Translations under genes and position numbers: made by a program | Notes under the pieces: model-generated | Told to the model about the DNA's origin: nothing | Seen by the model: the letters and a program-made list of their open reading frames with translations, nothing else | Database searches by the model: none | Part shown: in pieces, positions 7,721-8,880 of the stretch | Position numbering within the stretch: the first letter of the stretch is position 1 | Layout of the letters: every line of letters begins with the position of its first letter | Source of the DNA: Tannerella sp. | GTDB taxonomy: Bacteria > Bacteroidota > Bacteroidia > Bacteroidales > Tannerellaceae | Length of the DNA stretch: 8,880 nucleotides | Reading direction: 5' to 3' | Assembly (NCBI GenBank): GCA_031260095.1 | Contig: JAIRKN010000046.1 | Location: 1 to 8,880 of the forward strand

Positions 7721-7805
7721 GAAGGCCGGGAAGGGAAAAACAAAAATGTTTTTGTCTGCACTATATCATTGACGGAAGTATCTAAAGACTTTCCCGGCCA
7801 CCTTC
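7721..7805. repeat. Imperfect inverted repeat (GGCCGGGAA arms)
   Basis: GGCCGGGAA (7724-7732) is the exact reverse complement of TTCCCGGCC (7791-7799). With a three-base bulge, GAAG (7721-7724) also pairs with CTTC (7802-7805), giving arms of 12-15 bases. The enclosed 58 bases contain a second perfect dyad, ACAAAAA-tg-TTTTTGT (7740-7755). It could be a folded RNA, a terminator region, or the ends of a small degenerate insertion. No target-site duplication was identified. Confidence 0.5.
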
Positions 7806-7890
7806 AAAAATCTTCTGCCGGAGAATAAAGTCCTGCAAAAAGGTCTTGGATAAAATTACGCTCACGGGCTAAAATGGTGCATTCACGAGT

Positions 7891-7929
7891 TTTTATGCAT
7901 TTTGTTTTTTTTGTATTTCTTTTATGCAT
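7891..7929 (+). repeat. Direct repeat TTTTATGCAT, possible operator
   Basis: TTTTATGCAT occurs at 7891-7900 and again at 7920-7929, 29 bases apart start to start (just under three helical turns). Each copy contains the palindrome ATGCAT. The second copy touches the putative -7 box. The spacing and position would suit a regulator-binding pair, but the AT-rich context makes chance similarity possible. Confidence 0.35.
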
Positions 7930-7936
7930 ATCTTTG
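7929..7936 (+). promoter_or_regulatory. Bacteroidota-type -7 promoter box for the leader-peptide gene
   Basis: TATCTTTG matches the TAnnTTTG consensus used by the Bacteroidota primary sigma factor, 43 bases before the ATG at 7980. Transcription would start near 7942-7946, giving a leader of about 35-40 bases. The -33 element is poor: TTTG at 7901-7904 or 7910-7913 lies 24 or 15 bases upstream, instead of about 20. The promoter may therefore be weak or activator-dependent. Confidence 0.5.
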
Positions 7937-7979
7937 CGGTTGTTTATCTATATTGTACTAAATTTTAAATTATTTGATT

Positions 7980-8465
7980 ATGAGAAAGTTAGGTAAATTT
8001 AGAGTTGAAGAAATGGAAAACCAATTCCCGGTACTTACAATGGAAGAACGCCGGCAAACGATCGGAGGAATAAACATTCTTGGTATGAGTGATTTTGAAA
8101 GGGCTTGTCTTTACCATTATATTGGCAACACCGGAGATACGATAAATCTTGGTTCATCTACTTTCATGGGTATTGCAAGTGCTGCGGCAAATTGCGGGAG
8201 TGTAACAAGTTCCTCTTGGGTGGATATCGGCGGGAATATGTATCACAAACGCACGGTGAATATGTATGGATGTGATGATTATGATCGGGCATTGGGTACT
8301 TGTACCATCTATTATGATATGTGCGGAAATGCGGTCGGGATGAAAGACTACTATGATTTCAATATGGACGACGCCACCAGATCGGAACAGGCTCAACGTG
8401 ATACGAGATTTGGTTCTTTGATACCAGGTTCCGCTTACCGTATTTACTATGGTATCCACGATTAG
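7980..8465 (+). CDS. Double-glycine-leader secreted protein with large cysteine-containing core (candidate effector or bacteriocin)
   Basis: I do not recognise a named family. The 161-residue protein begins MRKLGKFRVEE and has FPVLTMEERRQTIGG at residues 16-30. This is a Bacteroidota-type GG leader: Leu at -12 and Glu at -8 fit the consensus, while -7 and -4 are polar. Such leaders are cleaved after the second Gly by peptidase-containing ABC transporters during export. The remaining 131 residues form a core much longer than typical peptide bacteriocins, with five cysteines (43, 72, 98, 108, 115), Gly/Ser/Ala-rich middle sequence and no membrane span. The C-terminal segment DYYDFN...R (Asp123, Tyr125, Asp126, Arg134), followed by RFGSLIPGSAYRIYYG, recalls the DxYD signature of colicin-M-type lipid II-degrading toxins, but the His of that motif is missing. 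An upstream TTG at 7974 is in frame but less likely than the ATG. It is co-transcribed with an overlapping lipoprotein gene. Confidence 0.72.
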   Translation: MRKLGKFRVEEMENQFPVLTMEERRQTIGGINILGMSDFERACLYHYIGNTGDTINLGSSTFMGIASAAANCGSVTSSSWVDIGGNMYHKRTVNMYGCDDYDRALGTCTIYYDMCGNAVGMKDYYDFNMDDATRSEQAQRDTRFGSLIPGSAYRIYYGIHD

Positions 8466-8880
8466 GGTCTTATTCCTGGCGGTTATTGTTCTGTTTTCTT
8501 TGTGCTGTTGCGGCAAAAAGGGAGTGGATGTTTCTTTGGATGCAATAATGCCGGATACGACCATTCTATCCGACCCGTACAGGACGTTTACCCCAGATAT
8601 TTATGAATCAATAGAACATAATGACAAATATCGCGAATGGTTTTTTAACGGTGCGTTTCAGAATGTGAACGTAGAAAAATTAAAGTTTTTTAAACAGAAA
8701 GATACGCTGGTTTACATCGGTTCGGGTATAAGGGGAATGAATACATTGGTTAATGTTTCAACAAGACAGATCCTCCCGAAAGAAGGTAAAAGCATGGAGT
8801 TGCGCCTCATTTATGAATATGCGCCATATCCTCCGGAAGCAACCATGACTTTAAGAACGCGTTTTTTTACTCACAATACA
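8449..8880 (+). CDS. Predicted lipoprotein of unknown family, partial at the right edge (candidate partner or immunity protein)
   Basis: ATG at 8449 opens a frame of 144 codons that is still open at the window end. It overlaps the 3' end of the leader-peptide gene by 17 bases in another frame. The N-terminus MVSTIRVLFLAVIVLFSLCCCGKKG is a signal peptide with a cysteine cluster (Cys19-21), one of which is probably lipidated. No acidic lipoprotein-export signal follows it (GKKG instead), so a periplasm-facing position is more likely than the cell surface; this is inference. The visible mature part is soluble, rich in aromatic and charged residues (KYREWFFNGAFQNVNVEKLK), with strand-like stretches such as DTLVYIGSG and SMELRLIYEYAPY. 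I recognise no domain. The overlap implies translational coupling to the upstream gene, as expected for a toxin-immunity or effector-chaperone pair. No separate ribosome-binding site is evident. Its true length is unknown. Confidence 0.75.
   Translation, partial: MVSTIRVLFLAVIVLFSLCCCGKKGVDVSLDAIMPDTTILSDPYRTFTPDIYESIEHNDKYREWFFNGAFQNVNVEKLKFFKQKDTLVYIGSGIRGMNTLVNVSTRQILPKEGKSMELRLIYEYAPYPPEATMTLRTRFFTHNT

Larger units (their letters stand above)
7596..7973. other. Gene-free intergenic stretch with repeats and a promoter
   Basis: About 380 AT-rich bases between the esterase remnant and the double-glycine-leader gene, with no convincing gene on either strand. It contains an imperfect inverted repeat (7721-7805), a short perfect dyad (7740-7755), a 10-base direct repeat (7891-7929) and a Bacteroidota-type -7 box (7929-7936). 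I see no tRNA, CRISPR or riboswitch pattern. It may hold eroded mobile-element sequence, but no transposase remnant is recognisable. Confidence 0.6.

Noticed and set aside
7804..7929. A 41-codon open frame on the minus strand (MHKRNTKKTK..., ending at 7804) inside the gene-free stretch.
   Set aside because: It is short, starts within the repeated ATGCAT promoter region of the opposite gene, has a low-complexity Lys/Thr start and no recognisable domain or ribosome-binding site. Chance is the simplest explanation.
7974..7979. TTG start at 7974 for the leader-peptide gene.
   Set aside because: The ATG two codons later gives MRKLGKF, a typical start of Bacteroidota GG leaders; a rare start is not needed.

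Overview
The window looks like chromosomal DNA from a Bacteroidota bacterium, most likely of the order Bacteroidales; I cannot name a genus. The grounds are weak, A-rich ribosome-binding regions, a TAnnTTTG-type -7 box at 7929-7936, lipoproteins with Bacteroidales-style lipoboxes, and a leader-type N-terminus ending in Gly-Gly on the protein at 7980-8465. All supported genes lie on the + strand.

Positions 1-7056 hold a tight six-gene operon for a tripartite ABC-2 efflux or export system: a TetR-family regulator (left edge possibly cut), a TolC-family outer-membrane channel, a lipoprotein HlyD-type adaptor, two separate ABC ATPases, and two ABC-2 permeases. Most junctions overlap or are separated by fewer than 60 bases. 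The set resembles Escherichia coli CecR/YbhG-YbhF-YbhS-YbhR, with the double ATPase YbhF split into two genes and the channel encoded in the operon. The two ATPases carry complementary defects. The first has lost the Q-loop Gln and the H-loop His, and the second has lost a normal signature motif. This predicts an obligate heterodimer with one canonical and one degenerate ATP site. A weak intrinsic terminator overlaps the last stop codon.

Positions 7057-7973 look like a scar. A 151-codon reading frame matches only the C-terminal third of the erythromycin esterase family. Family-like residues continue in frame upstream of its only plausible ATG, so it is best read as an N-terminally deleted remnant. 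It is followed by about 380 bases of non-coding DNA containing an imperfect inverted repeat, a small perfect dyad and a 10-base direct repeat.

Positions 7980-8880 hold the most interesting part. A 161-residue protein has a double-glycine leader (about 30 residues) and an unusually large, five-cysteine core that ends in a DxYDFN...R segment. Overlapping its stop codon is a second gene, open to the right edge, that encodes a predicted lipoprotein. The arrangement suggests a secreted effector or bacteriocin with a membrane-anchored partner, possibly immunity. Function is inference only. No peptidase-containing exporter is visible in the window.
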